A stretch of DNA of 64,000 bases from Lachnospiraceae bacterium C1.1 (GCA_030434875.1 JAUISW010000001.1:2429501-2493500), one strand, 5' to 3'; numbered from the stretch's first letter, positions 18,249 through 28,237 are shown. Notes: generated from the letters alone by a model not told the origin. Made by a program: numbers and translations.

Positions 18249-18517
18249 TTACTCTGAAAGTGTTTCCCGTAGCCAACAGAATGCACGCTTGCGTGCAATT
18301 CTGATTGGATACGTGGAAACCTGACCTGTAAGGTAAAACGTCCAGTGGACGTTTTACGGGCACGTTTTGATGCGCTATGCGCATCAGTGCACCGCCGCGT
18401 GAAGGCTGATAAGCCGGAACGCGAATACAGGCGGGAATTGCGGAAGCTGCAAAGCTGCGGAGCAATTCACTTTCAGGCATGGTGGCGCACGGCGCAAGCC
18501 GTGCATGAAAGTTTAGT
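18249..18517. repeat. Structured repeat, copy B (long form)
   Basis: 269 bp, about 95% identical by eye to copy C at 40610-40933 apart from a 55-bp insertion in C. Visible hairpins: GCACGC/GCGTGC (about 18282-18296), the core GTAAAACGTCC/GGACGTTTTAC (18333-18357), GATGCGC/GCGCATC, and GCACGGC-GCAA-GCCGTGC with a GNRA-type loop. CTGAAAGTG (18254-18262) and CACTTTCAG (18468-18476) can pair to close it. It lies between the ATPase-nuclease start and the GT39-like pseudogene. Short frames inside it look like noise. Confidence 0.8.
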
Positions 18518-18530
18518 GTTGCAAACATCG

Positions 18531-18590
18531 GAACCGTGTTACATCAAGAAACTATTACATGCTTAACAATTCTGTAAAGTAACACGGTTC
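18531..18590. repeat. 12-bp inverted repeat beside copy B
   Basis: GAACCGTGTTAC (18531-18542) and GTAACACGGTTC (18579-18590) are perfect inverted copies around a 36-bp A/T-rich loop, directly after the stop of the GT39-like pseudogene. It may be its terminator stem or an edge of the mobile region; no strong T-tract follows on either strand. Confidence 0.6.
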
Positions 18591-19734
18591 TTATTTATCA
18601 GTTTCAAATCCTATAGCTTCTCTAAATCCTTCATAGCCTCCAATTATACCTGCCACAAGTAAAATCATGATTATTATAATTTCCGGCTTTTCACTCTTTT
18701 TCTCATTCTTAAGTTTTACACAGATTTTTGTCAGCAGATAAGAAAAAATATATACCAGCTCAGGTATAATTGCTATAAAATATCTCGCTACAAATATTGA
18801 GCCTTTAGGATTAATAAAGTAACTATAATTAAAACTCCTGCAAATACATAGCCTGCTACCCAGAAACTTATAAACGTTTTTTATACTCTACTATACTGTC
18901 TTTACCCTTTATTACTCTATATATGCAATATGTAAACATTAAGACCATTATCAGAAAATACAAATAATTCCTGCCATAAAAGCAATTTAAAACATCTGCT
19001 ATGTCCTTTAATCCCGGACGTCCTTTCCAAAAAACACTTATATCTCTGGTTTTATAGATCATACATAGTATAAGCCAAAAAACAGAAATGATCGCCGTTG
19101 GAATATATACAAATAGATTTTTTAACTTTGCTTTATCTTTATCCTTAATTGCTAATGCCAGCTCAAAGAATCCAAATCCACTTACAGCCAAAAATCCAAA
19201 ATAATGTGTCATGGAGCATAAAAGGGTTGCTATTGAGAATAACATTATATTATATCTGCTTTTATCAGATCTACACTCACAATAACTACTCAATACCATT
19301 GATGAAAACATAAAAAGCATTGCGTATGAACGCAATTCGTATATTTGAAACTTAACAGCAAAACTATTTACAAGACAAAATATACTGCATATCAGTGCTG
19401 AAATTTTTACTCCAGTATCTCTGACTAAAGTTTTTAGTAGAAAAAAAGTTCCTAGAAAATAAAAGAGTAAATTCGGAAATAAAAGAGCCGACTGCGTATG
19501 GGGAAACAGTCTATACCAAATATATAAAAACAGGGTATATATCGGAGGGTTAGAAACCTCGTCTGTCACAAATATGCGTATAAGATCAGCCAGGCTTCTT
19601 CCATTTCTTATAAATCCAATAGTACAAAATTCATCATACCAAAATGAAAACTCACCAAAATTTAAGGCTATTATAACAAACATGATTATTGCTATAATAA
19701 CAGAAATTTTTATTGAGTTTTTTTCGATTGTCAT
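18591..19734 (-). pseudogene. GT39-like membrane glycosyltransferase, broken by two frameshifts
   Basis: The first 288 codons form a polytopic GT-C-type protein with the early motif SFWYDEFCTIGFIRN (Asp-Glu after the first membrane helix, as in dolichyl-phosphate-mannose-type transferases) and ELRSYAMLF. The frame stops after EYKKRL, in a run of six A. One extra A would give a frame reading FISFWVAGYVFAGVLIIV; that frame in turn fails near ACTTTATT, where one extra T would join to INPKGSIFVARYF and a membrane-anchored tail ending FETDK at 18591. Both lesions are single-base losses in homopolymers, so sequencing error must be excluded. The remaining N-terminal protein keeps its key acidic residues. 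SD AGGAGA is present. Confidence 0.75.
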
Positions 19735-19886
19735 CTTTTATTCTCCTGATCGATCTAATATAAATCTGTTTTTACTGTTTCTCCACCAATTCTCCATATA
19801 ACTATCCTGAGTCTATCCTTTTTTATATTTTATATATTTTCCTATCTAAGCAACAAGTAATATTCAATTATATCTGTCCTAGCTGC

Positions 19887-21386
19887 TTAATCCATGCGAT
19901 AGAATTTATGTTTGATTATATTCTTTATCCTTCTTCTATGTAATTTATCTGCATGAAGTTTCTCTATTATCTCCTCAAGCATAGTGAATTCAAAGTTCTC
20001 TCTTAAATGAAAGAGCATCTCTCTCCACATACGCTCGTTTACCGCATTATTAGTATTTAATGATGTGATACTTTCAGCCGTATATGTATACCCTCCATAC
20101 TTTTGAACTTCTAAAGCTAACATATTTCCTCTCATTAAGACAATCTCGCTCAATTTTTTCCCACTTTTCAAGATTGCCTTCAATATATTCTTTCTTATCC
20201 AAAAGCATCCATACGATATATACTCATTCTCAAAAACATTAAAGCAGTCATAAGCAATTGCTCTTGGTAGTATACAACCTATATATGCATGTTCATTAAA
20301 CTTTTTACATAAGTCTGCTACATATTTCTTATTTTTCACAATAGAGTCAAATATAATATCCTTCATTTCCTTCGTAACAGCCTTATTTTCTAACGGTGAA
20401 AAGACTAAAGCTATATCATCATCTAATTCAATCCTATCAATGAAACTTTTTTCTTCTGAATATATATCTGTAAAACCCAAATTCTCAAATTTGCAAAGAT
20501 CATTTTCATCAGAACAGTATATAGATATATTGTTTTCAGAATAGTCACTTATTTCTGTACAAACAATATTTAGTTGCATTGAATTTTTTAATTTAATAAT
20601 GTCATATGTTCTCAATATGTCATCATACATCCAGTCACATTCTCCGTATTTATTACTGACATATTCTAATAATTTTAATAAATCTAATACTGCGTATCTC
20701 GGATAATTCTTAATTATTGTAAAACATTTCTTTTTTATAATTGGACAATTATTCTCGACAAATATCTCATATGGATATTCCAAATACATTGAGCCCTCTA
20801 TATTATTAGTTATAAAAGAATCGACACTATATCCATGTGCCTCAAAATAAGACGTCATTTTCATTTCATAATTATTTACACAATCGAAAAAGTCATTAAA
20901 ATTTATATCTAATCCCTTCCAAAAATCAATAAAACTTCCTGATGAAATCACACTCTGCATAAATTCAACAAAAAAACTCTGAATATGATAAGGTCTATTT
21001 TTACTCTCAAATTTGTTATAAGCAGTAAGCCCCCATATATCACAATTTCTCGATTCCATTTCTTCAAAAATGTAATTGATTGGTTTAAATGGACCGTAAA
21101 ATGTATCATTGAAAATCAACACAGCATCATAATTTTTTAGGTCTTCTTCTGTGATCAATTTTGTAAATGCATATTTATATGCTCCCGCATCAAAACCAAC
21201 ATTATCACGTTCGTAAATAAATTCTGAATATTTTTTTAAGGTTTCTCGTCCTTCATCAGATACTTTACCATTACAAACTATATAAAGCTTTGAAAAATAC
21301 CTTACCATCTCATTTAGCAGCACTTTAACATATTCATTTACTTTTCCTTCTTTATTAAAAAAACAAAAAATACCAAGTCTATTCAT
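19887..21386 (-). CDS. Rhamnan synthesis F (RgpF)-like protein
   Basis: 499 residues. MNRLGIFCFFNKEGKVNEYV, SEFIYERDNVGFDAGAYKYA and LIFNDTFYGPF match the RgpF family (GT-A-like fold with NDxxYGP) involved in rhamnose-glucose polysaccharide synthesis. The C-terminal half (after about 260) is divergent and unassigned. The gene is very A/T-rich compared with the housekeeping genes here, consistent with horizontal transfer of the glycan locus. It is flanked by a GT-C protein gene upstream (82 bp) and the GT39-like pseudogene downstream (152 bp). Confidence 0.8.
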   Translation of the reverse strand: MNRLGIFCFFNKEGKVNEYVKVLLNEMVRYFSKLYIVCNGKVSDEGRETLKKYSEFIYERDNVGFDAGAYKYAFTKLITEEDLKNYDAVLIFNDTFYGPFKPINYIFEEMESRNCDIWGLTAYNKFESKNRPYHIQSFFVEFMQSVISSGSFIDFWKGLDINFNDFFDCVNNYEMKMTSYFEAHGYSVDSFITNNIEGSMYLEYPYEIFVENNCPIIKKKCFTIIKNYPRYAVLDLLKLLEYVSNKYGECDWMYDDILRTYDIIKLKNSMQLNIVCTEISDYSENNISIYCSDENDLCKFENLGFTDIYSEEKSFIDRIELDDDIALVFSPLENKAVTKEMKDIIFDSIVKNKKYVADLCKKFNEHAYIGCILPRAIAYDCFNVFENEYISYGCFWIRKNILKAILKSGKKLSEIVLMRGNMLALEVQKYGGYTYTAESITSLNTNNAVNERMWREMLFHLRENFEFTMLEEIIEKLHADKLHRRRIKNIIKHKFYRMD

Positions 21387-21468
21387 TTCTTTTAATATCC
21401 TTAATTCATATAATGTATTCTATTAACCACTGCTTCGTAAAAACATCGTATAGCACAAATAAACTTTA

Positions 21469-22884
21469 TTAACCTAACCCTAGTATGTAAGCATATCGTA
21501 CATGTATTACAAACGTTGCTGCTGATACAAATACTACAGGAAATGCTTCTGCGATATATATACAGTCAAAAAAGAAATTGTCTGTTTTTTGGCTATATGG
21601 AATCATCTCATAATCCCTATTTCTGCATATCTTAAAAAACAAATATATGATCAAAATAAGCGTTGCCGTTACAATTGTATGTCCGATTTCTTTTAAATAT
21701 GGAGGAAAAACCATTTCCAGATAATGAGCCATATCATAACCATGTCCACTTATATTTAGAATATCCGCAACTACGCTTCTTTCTACCATGGTATTATCTA
21801 CATTGTTTCTAAATCCTGAAATTACATAAATAATATATCCAAAATTAAACCCAGCATACAAGAGAAGTAAATTTAATCTTTCCTCAATGTATCCGCCCAA
21901 TATACATAATATAGTAACCATATAAACAATCCACTGCGGATGCCACCCAACAAAAATAGTAAACGCAGCAAAATTTATAGATGCTGCCAAATATACAGGC
22001 ACCTCCTTATCTGTTCCGTTTTTAATTAGATACTCAAAAAGTAAATAGCAAGATAATAACACTGTTAAAAAGAAAAATGAGTTATTCTGCAGTGATTCTT
22101 CAAAAATTCTTCCTGTAAAATTAAACTTACTTGCTAGAATTTCTGCATATTTTTTATAATCATAAAAATAAAATCTGCTTAGTATTATAGATATTACTGG
22201 AAATATCAGCAAAATTGACAGCATACGCCATGTTTTTTTCCCAATTCTCATTACAGATATCAACAAGAATGGAAAATATATTAAAATAGGTATTGGTTTA
22301 ACAATAAATGTCAATGACATACAACACGCCATTCTACCATAATTCTTTGAATGAAAATAATAAAGTGAAGAAGCCAGCAAAAAATTACCTAAGAAATCGA
22401 CCTGTCCCATTCCAATTCCTACAAATTGAATTACCGGAGATACTGCAAACAAGATAGATGCCAATCTGACATAGGATTCATCATGTTGTAAAAGCCTGAG
22501 TGTTTTTCTTAGCATTAAAACTGTAGCTAAAGTCACTGCCAAAATAATACATTTATACCAACCAACATACACCACAACACGGAATCCTCTCCCTCGTAGT
22601 AATCCTATAAGGTATATGGGACACTGTATAATAACTGTAATAATATTAATAAGGGGCGAATAATTTGTAGTATCGTCTATACTATATAGAAATGCAGCAT
22701 ATTCCCTAAGCCTTCCCGTCTGTAAACAACGTATTAACCATAATCCCCATCTTGTATTAATATAGAGATCGTCATGGCATATAAAAAAAGCTGAAAAAAT
22801 GCTTGTACAGACAATCACAGCATTAAAAAAAGCATCTATGATATATCTTCGTCTGATATTTTTTTCTTTTAATTCCCCATTCAT
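21469..22884 (-). CDS. Polytopic membrane protein, probable GT-C glycosyltransferase
   Basis: 471 residues from the ATG at 22884, preceded by AGAGAGG at about 12 bp; a GTG at 22920 is possible but lies inside the previous gene without a site. It has about ten membrane helices. After the first comes a loop with CHDDLYINTRWGLWL, then GMGQVDFLGNFLLASSLYYF and TFIVKPIPILIYFPF, which resemble the GQxDxL and K-P motifs of PIG-M/GT87-type mannosyltransferases. Likely it adds a sugar from a polyprenyl-phosphate donor on the outer face of the membrane. No exact family is recognised. Its start lies 7 bp beyond the epimerase stop. Confidence 0.65.
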   Translation of the reverse strand: MNGELKEKNIRRRYIIDAFFNAVIVCTSIFSAFFICHDDLYINTRWGLWLIRCLQTGRLREYAAFLYSIDDTTNYSPLINIITVIIQCPIYLIGLLRGRGFRVVVYVGWYKCIILAVTLATVLMLRKTLRLLQHDESYVRLASILFAVSPVIQFVGIGMGQVDFLGNFLLASSLYYFHSKNYGRMACCMSLTFIVKPIPILIYFPFLLISVMRIGKKTWRMLSILLIFPVISIILSRFYFYDYKKYAEILASKFNFTGRIFEESLQNNSFFFLTVLLSCYLLFEYLIKNGTDKEVPVYLAASINFAAFTIFVGWHPQWIVYMVTILCILGGYIEERLNLLLLYAGFNFGYIIYVISGFRNNVDNTMVERSVVADILNISGHGYDMAHYLEMVFPPYLKEIGHTIVTATLILIIYLFFKICRNRDYEMIPYSQKTDNFFFDCIYIAEAFPVVFVSAATFVIHVRYAYILGLG

Positions 22885-22891
22885 TTCTTTT

Positions 22892-23986
22892 TTACATCCT
22901 CTCTCTGCTTTGTCTGTCACACTTCATATATTCTATCAATCTTTCAAAAGATTCCCTTAAACCAATATTCGGAATCCATCCCAAAGCCCTAAGTTTGTCT
23001 GCATTCAAATGAAGTTTTGTATCTGCAGCATAACCAAATTTATTTGTCTCCGGTATATCAAAGACAACCTTTATTTTTCTGTATGCGACTTCTTCTGCAA
23101 CCATTTTTGCCATATTTGCAATGCTTGTATGGCTCTTTTCGTTTGTAACATTATAAATTTCTGCATTTTTTCCCTTAAGAAGAATATATAATATTCCGCG
23201 AATTGAATCAGTCGTATAACAATAGTTACCTTCTGACTTTCCTTCCGTGTGTAAAACTATATCTTCTTCATTAATAACACTTTTTGCGAACTGTGCAAAA
23301 ACCCTGTTTTCCCATGGCAATACACCAGCCCCAAAGGTCTGTGCCAAACGTGCAGTTTTAACAGGGACACCATATTCTGAATGATATGCTACACACATAT
23401 TTTCACACATTCTCTTACTTTCAGGATAATTACTCCTGACCTTTGTAATATCTATAATACCAAGCTTGTCTTCTCTGGCTTCGCTTGTAGAATATATATC
23501 CATACTTCCGTATGCTTCCATAGAGGACAAATATACTGCAGACTTTATAGAAGACTCTTTGCAGAATTTCAAAATGTTTTCGGTTCCTATGATAGAACTC
23601 TCAATTGTTTCAACCGGCTTTTCGATCATAACTTTAGAATTTGTAATAGCAGCACAATGTATAAGATAGTCAATATGTCTGACTTCATATTTTAGTTTTT
23701 TTACAAGATCCGGAGAGACAATATCACTTTCGATAAAGCTTATCTTATGAATCTCATCCATGCTATAAATTGTCTCTGCCTTTTTCTTATCTCTTACAAG
23801 TGCAAAAACCCTTAAATTAATATTTTCATTGTTTATCAGATAACAAAAATAACGTACTAATAAAGAACCGACCAAACCTGTTGCCCCTGTGATCAAAACA
23901 CTGCTTTCCTCAAATTTTTTATGATCGATTCCCTTATCATTAATAATTGTTCTAAAGTCACTTATGAGCATCTCATTCTTTGTCAT
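22892..23986 (-). CDS. NAD-dependent epimerase/dehydratase (SDR, extended)
   Basis: 364 residues from the ATG at 23986, with GAGAGAA upstream; an earlier ATG at 24022 overlaps the previous gene by 26 bp. Rossmann motif ITGATGLVGSLL (GxxGxxG) near residue 35, then LIHCAAITNS, LSSMEAYG and the catalytic pair in YPESK. It should reduce or epimerize a nucleotide-linked sugar or polyol. Its position right after an IspD/TarI-like cytidylyltransferase suggests they act together on a CDP-activated unit, but the substrate is not known. Confidence 0.88.
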   Translation of the reverse strand: MTKNEMLISDFRTIINDKGIDHKKFEESSVLITGATGLVGSLLVRYFCYLINNENINLRVFALVRDKKKAETIYSMDEIHKISFIESDIVSPDLVKKLKYEVRHIDYLIHCAAITNSKVMIEKPVETIESSIIGTENILKFCKESSIKSAVYLSSMEAYGSMDIYSTSEAREDKLGIIDITKVRSNYPESKRMCENMCVAYHSEYGVPVKTARLAQTFGAGVLPWENRVFAQFAKSVINEEDIVLHTEGKSEGNYCYTTDSIRGILYILLKGKNAEIYNVTNEKSHTSIANMAKMVAEEVAYRKIKVVFDIPETNKFGYAADTKLHLNADKLRALGWIPNIGLRESFERLIEYMKCDRQSRERM

Positions 23987-23996
23987 ATATTTTCTC

Positions 23997-24728
23997 TCAA
24001 TCCAGCCCGTATATCTGAGCATCCTCTTTTGCCGTTAGTATTGCCCTCATTGAATAAAAATCATCAGGAGTAGTGATCTTTATATTTTCAGACGGTCCTT
24101 CTACAAGAAACAAATCGTACCCCTCCGTCTGCATCATAGTGCATGAATCTATACAGTCTGTAATACCATTCTCCATAGCTTTTCTGTGAGCACTAATAAT
24201 ATCCTTAAGATAAAAACTCTGCGGAGCCTTTGCAACTCTTGAATTATTCCTATCAGTGACTGTTTTGATTCTTGAATTATTATTCTCATCAACCACTAAA
24301 ATTGTCTCTTTGGCAGGTGCTGTAGTAATTGCAGACCCATATTTTTTTACACATTCAATATTATCTGTAATGATTTTTTCATTTATAAGTGGTCTTACAC
24401 CATCATGTATCAGCACAATAGCATTATCACCTTCAGCTATCTCTTCTGCGCCTACCAGACCATTATAGATCGATAGCTGACCTGTTTTCCCTCCCGGAAC
24501 AATTTTTTTTACCTTCTCTATCCTATACTTATAAAGAAGTTCTTTGAGATAAGTTATCCAGTCTTCCAAACACACAACGACGACTGCATCTACATCAGGA
24601 TGATACTCGAAATATTCTAATGTATATATAATGATCGGTTTATTACAAACTTCAAGAAACTGCTTAGGTTTTTCCTTGCTATTCATCCTTTTTCCGGCAC
24701 CGCCTGCAAAAATCACTCCTATATTCAT
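23997..24728 (-). CDS. IspD/TarI-like cytidylyltransferase
   Basis: 243 residues. The nucleotide loop FAGGAGKRMNSKEKPKQFL and the strands VLIHDGVRPLI and SRVAKAPQSFYL mark the IspD family, which moves CMP from CTP onto a sugar or polyol phosphate. True IspD makes CDP-methylerythritol; TarI makes CDP-ribitol. Because the gene sits in a glycan cluster with LicD and an epimerase, a CDP-ribitol or related CDP-polyol role is more likely than isoprenoid synthesis. It starts 2 bp after the O-FucT-like gene. Confidence 0.8.
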   Translation of the reverse strand: MNIGVIFAGGAGKRMNSKEKPKQFLEVCNKPIIIYTLEYFEYHPDVDAVVVVCLEDWITYLKELLYKYRIEKVKKIVPGGKTGQLSIYNGLVGAEEIAEGDNAIVLIHDGVRPLINEKIITDNIECVKKYGSAITTAPAKETILVVDENNNSRIKTVTDRNNSRVAKAPQSFYLKDIISAHRKAMENGITDCIDSCTMMQTEGYDLFLVEGPSENIKITTPDDFYSMRAILTAKEDAQIYGLD

Positions 24729-24730
24729 CT

Positions 24731-26254
24731 TTATCCTCTATAATTCATTGAATATTCACCAAGCTTCATAGTTCTTTTAACTTTTCGCTTAAACTTATCT
24801 CGAACAACTAACAATTTATAAGAAAACGATACATTTTTCTCCGTTTCATAGAGCTGTACTTTTATCGAATTTTCTCTTAACATTTGTGCACATACAACAG
24901 ACCCACATATTATTCCATAAATTCCATCACATTTTGAAAGTAAATGTATTACTGTAAGATACTCAATTCCTTTTAGGTAAGCATCATTATCCCGACTAAA
25001 ATGTATGTCTGCAAGAAACCGCCTTTCTTTTGCAGAATATCTCTGTTGTGATGTGAACGATACTTTATCTCCAAACCTCTTCTTAAAAAGCTCTGTTACT
25101 TCCTGCACTTCCGTTGCCAGAAAAATATGTGAATAACCATTTTCTTTCATATATTTTTCTGCATTTTCTATAAATTCATTTACAGAAACAACTTTTGCAT
25201 GCAAAAAGGCCGATCCAAAGTCTGTGCCTCTATAAACAACTCCCAGTACTTTTTCACCTTTATGAGGAAAAAGTTTATCATATTCCCTATTAAGTATTTC
25301 CTGAGTCTTAGCATTCCATTTAAATCGTGATATATCTCTTTCCGATTCAATATGCATTTGCTTTCCACCTAGAAAAACATTCGCAGACTCATATACCTCA
25401 TCCACCGAATACTCTTTATACAATGGTTCAAAAAATTTTTCCCATGCATTTATCTTATATAACTCTTCATCTGAATTATACTGATTTGGATAATTCTTCA
25501 TATCAATAATTGGAATATATCCATTTTTTTTTGCAAATGTAATCTGACTTCCAAAATGATATAAAAGTATTCCCCAACCAACATATCTATCTCTTGTAAT
25601 CAAATAAAATTTTTTATCAGGATTTTTATTTCCTTTAGTGATAACTTTAAGTTCACCGGCAGTAATTATCTGCGTCCAAATTTCACCACAAAGTATCCTA
25701 CTCTTATCAAATGAAGAAGATAATTTTTTTCTTATCTTCATTTCTTTTTTATAATTTTTCTCAGGATCAGAATACCATCCTGCACACAAAAAAATATAAT
25801 CATAATCATTGAGATCAACTTCATTTATCTCTTTTGGCTCAATATATTTTTCTGTCTTAAAAACAAATTTTGACATATATCCACTTCCGATATATTCTGC
25901 CCTATCTCCCATAAACAAAATTCTCTGTTCTGTCCAATATCCAGACTTATTCAGAATACGTGATAGTCCGAAAATATCGATAAGCTTATCTCCATAGCAA
26001 ATTAACTTTTTCTTTGATTCTTCAAATGAGAATCCCCCAAAAGTTTCAACTTGAAGTACATAATCTAATTCCTTAAATTTGCCGATTTCACTTAATATTG
26101 AAATTTTATAGCCCATAAAACATGAGCCGGCTCTACTGTCATTATCATCTATTACTCCAACTACATTAACATCTATCCCTGCATTTATAACAGGTAGAAT
26201 TTCATTAAAAAATCGAACAGCATTTCCACCTGTTCCCCAAACTACTATATTCAT
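24731..26254 (-). CDS. Two-domain protein: PglD-like Rossmann N-terminus fused to O-fucosyltransferase-like domain
   Basis: 507 residues. The first 120 residues begin MNIVVWGTGGNAVRFFNEIL and include VVGVIDDNDSRAGSCFMGYK, the nucleotide-binding pattern of PglD/NeuD-type proteins. The C-terminal part (about 190-480) has GVVYRGTDFG and HIFLATEVQEV, which resemble the HxRxxD and ATD motifs of GT11/GT23/O-FucT-like transferases. A similar C-terminal domain stands alone in the gene at 28238-29287. The middle (120-190) contains a second Rossmann-like stretch. Probable glycan biosynthesis role; the exact reaction is not known. Confidence 0.65.
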   Translation of the reverse strand: MNIVVWGTGGNAVRFFNEILPVINAGIDVNVVGVIDDNDSRAGSCFMGYKISILSEIGKFKELDYVLQVETFGGFSFEESKKKLICYGDKLIDIFGLSRILNKSGYWTEQRILFMGDRAEYIGSGYMSKFVFKTEKYIEPKEINEVDLNDYDYIFLCAGWYSDPEKNYKKEMKIRKKLSSSFDKSRILCGEIWTQIITAGELKVITKGNKNPDKKFYLITRDRYVGWGILLYHFGSQITFAKKNGYIPIIDMKNYPNQYNSDEELYKINAWEKFFEPLYKEYSVDEVYESANVFLGGKQMHIESERDISRFKWNAKTQEILNREYDKLFPHKGEKVLGVVYRGTDFGSAFLHAKVVSVNEFIENAEKYMKENGYSHIFLATEVQEVTELFKKRFGDKVSFTSQQRYSAKERRFLADIHFSRDNDAYLKGIEYLTVIHLLSKCDGIYGIICGSVVCAQMLRENSIKVQLYETEKNVSFSYKLLVVRDKFKRKVKRTMKLGEYSMNYRG

Positions 26255-26278
26255 AACCTAAAAATCCTCTAATTATTT

Positions 26279-27112
26279 TTAACGCCAGCATGTTTCCGTA
26301 TATTCATGATGTGAAACTCTTTCTTCCTCAGGAGGGAGCTCCATGTAATCTCCAAATGTCTTTGTAAGAATTTCATCATAACCTACCGGTATATTGACCA
26401 TCCTGCCATCAAATTCTGCTTTTTTGACCTCTATAGACTTCTTTGAGAATCTCAAACCTATACCTCTGCTATTTACATTAGTTGGTACAGCTATTGTCTC
26501 AGAATCATTTTTAGTTGATCTATCAATTAATCCCAATCTTTTTCTCATCAGTTTGTCATACTTAAATAGGAATCTGAGACGTACTCTTATAAATGCCAAT
26601 ATATAATGAATTAAATTTCTTTCTTCTCTATTTGGACGATATATACATCCTGAAACAGACTTCATAATTCTATCATTTTCCATCCTGAATTTATCAAATT
26701 CAACTTTATCGTCTGCTACTGTATCAAGTGGGAATACATCTATAGATAAAAAAGTTTCATATTTTTCCGCAAACATTTCATGATGGATAATAGTATCCGA
26801 ACGTCCTATCTTTCCCATACAGTATGGATAGAAATTTCCTACTGGATGTTCATAATCACAGAAAGAAATATTCTCAGCAAGAGGATTTTTAAGAACATCT
26901 GCCTTAAATTTTTCATAATCTTCCCTTGGCATCGCTATATCTATGTCATCATCCCAGGGAATCATTCCATGATGTCGTATTGCCCCTAAAAGTGTTCCCC
27001 AAAATAACATATATGTATAGTTTTTTTCTTCACATCTTTTTATTATTATATCCAGCAATTCCAAAAGCATTTTCTTTTGTTCTACTTCACTTATTGCCTC
27101 TCCAGATCTCAT
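26279..27112 (-). CDS. LicD-family phosphotransferase
   Basis: 277 residues. The LicD core is plain: YMLFWGTLLGAIRHHGMIPW followed by DDDIDIAMPREDY, a nucleotidyltransferase-fold metal site, and later FPLDTV and TKTFGDY. Family members attach phosphocholine or other phospho-groups (ribitol or glycerol phosphate) from a CDP-linked donor to surface glycans. The nearby cytidylyltransferase and epimerase could supply that CDP donor. It lies 24 bp upstream of the two-domain protein gene. Confidence 0.9.
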   Translation of the reverse strand: MRSGEAISEVEQKKMLLELLDIIIKRCEEKNYTYMLFWGTLLGAIRHHGMIPWDDDIDIAMPREDYEKFKADVLKNPLAENISFCDYEHPVGNFYPYCMGKIGRSDTIIHHEMFAEKYETFLSIDVFPLDTVADDKVEFDKFRMENDRIMKSVSGCIYRPNREERNLIHYILAFIRVRLRFLFKYDKLMRKRLGLIDRSTKNDSETIAVPTNVNSRGIGLRFSKKSIEVKKAEFDGRMVNIPVGYDEILTKTFGDYMELPPEEERVSHHEYTETCWR

Positions 27113-27138
27113 TTAAATCTCCTATCTCTCTATATATT

Positions 27139-28236
27139 CTAGCTATTCAAAAGATATCCATAAAAATCTCTTGTCTCTTTCGATGCCTTCTCCCATGAAT
27201 ATCTTTCAAGTCGTAATTTTCCCTTTTCAATAAGATTATTCTTCTTTTCCTCATCACCAAGAATCTGTCTGATAGCATCAGCTAAACTATTATGATCATC
27301 AGGATCAAAATAAATACCTGCATCACCTGCTATTTCCGGAAAACAACTCGAATTGCTTAAAAGCACCGGACAATTCTCTGAATATGCCTCCAAAATTGGT
27401 ATTCCAAATCCCTCATACTTTGATGGATAAACAAATGCAGCAGCATTTCTATATGCATGTGCCAATTCATTATCATCAAGATTTTTCTTAATAAACAGAT
27501 CTGTCATACCATACTTTCTGATCATTGCAATCTCATCAGAACTAAAGTCTCCTCCGCCGGATACAAGAACCTTCAGATCCTTAAATTCATCCTTGAGCTC
27601 ATTCATGGCTTCTATCAATAATTTAAAATTCTTATAATCAGCCCTCTGCCCAACAAAGAGTAAATATCTTTCTGGAAGTTTTATATTTAGCATGCCTTTT
27701 GATGCTTTCATAGAACTACCATGATATATCACCTTTATTGCTTTATTTGCTAAATTCGGATATATCTCCAGCATATCTTTTTTTGTATATTCTGAGACAG
27801 CGATTATTCCATCGGCCCGCTCCAATGATCTTTTTTTTGCTGCTATTGTTGTCTCATCAATTCCGAACCTTTCATGGATCATATCATGTATGGTCACTAT
27901 TATTTTTGATTTTTTAAGCAGTCCGGGATATTTATATAAATAATCGTCATAACAAAATGTCGGATGAATTATATCATAAGGCTTATTTATAATTGCTGCT
28001 GAAAGAAGCGATGCATATACTTTTGAATTATTAACCATATCATTGGCATGCTTCAGCCTTCTCTCTCTCATTCTTATTTCATCCTTGAAATAATAATTAA
28101 TTGAGATAGCTGCATTTATATTAATTTTATCTTGAGGATAATCCTTTCTCATGCCATTGATTATCTCATAAAAATACCTTGAAACTCCTCCATATTTCTG
28201 CATGAACAGAGCCTGATAATCATATAATATTCTCAT
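27139..28236 (-). CDS. GT4 family glycosyltransferase
   Basis: 365 residues from MRILYDYQALF; the ATG at 28236 is one base after the TAA of the gene before it and has GGAAA upstream, so I prefer it to the ATG at 28257. It shows KYGGVSRYFYEII, the nucleotide domain YLLFVGQRADYKNFKLLIEA, and the EX7E region VYPSKYEGFGIPILEAY. This resembles mannosyl- or rhamnosyl-transferases of the WbdA/MtfB group, but the sugar is not fixed by sequence. Confidence 0.92.
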   Translation of the reverse strand: MRILYDYQALFMQKYGGVSRYFYEIINGMRKDYPQDKININAAISINYYFKDEIRMRERRLKHANDMVNNSKVYASLLSAAIINKPYDIIHPTFCYDDYLYKYPGLLKKSKIIVTIHDMIHERFGIDETTIAAKKRSLERADGIIAVSEYTKKDMLEIYPNLANKAIKVIYHGSSMKASKGMLNIKLPERYLLFVGQRADYKNFKLLIEAMNELKDEFKDLKVLVSGGGDFSSDEIAMIRKYGMTDLFIKKNLDDNELAHAYRNAAAFVYPSKYEGFGIPILEAYSENCPVLLSNSSCFPEIAGDAGIYFDPDDHNSLADAIRQILGDEEKKNNLIEKGKLRLERYSWEKASKETRDFYGYLLNS

Positions 28237-28237
28237 A

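Noticed and set aside
18235..18566. Short frames inside repeat copy B (both strands)
   Set aside because: They disappear or shift in copies A and C, so the sequence is kept for structure rather than protein.
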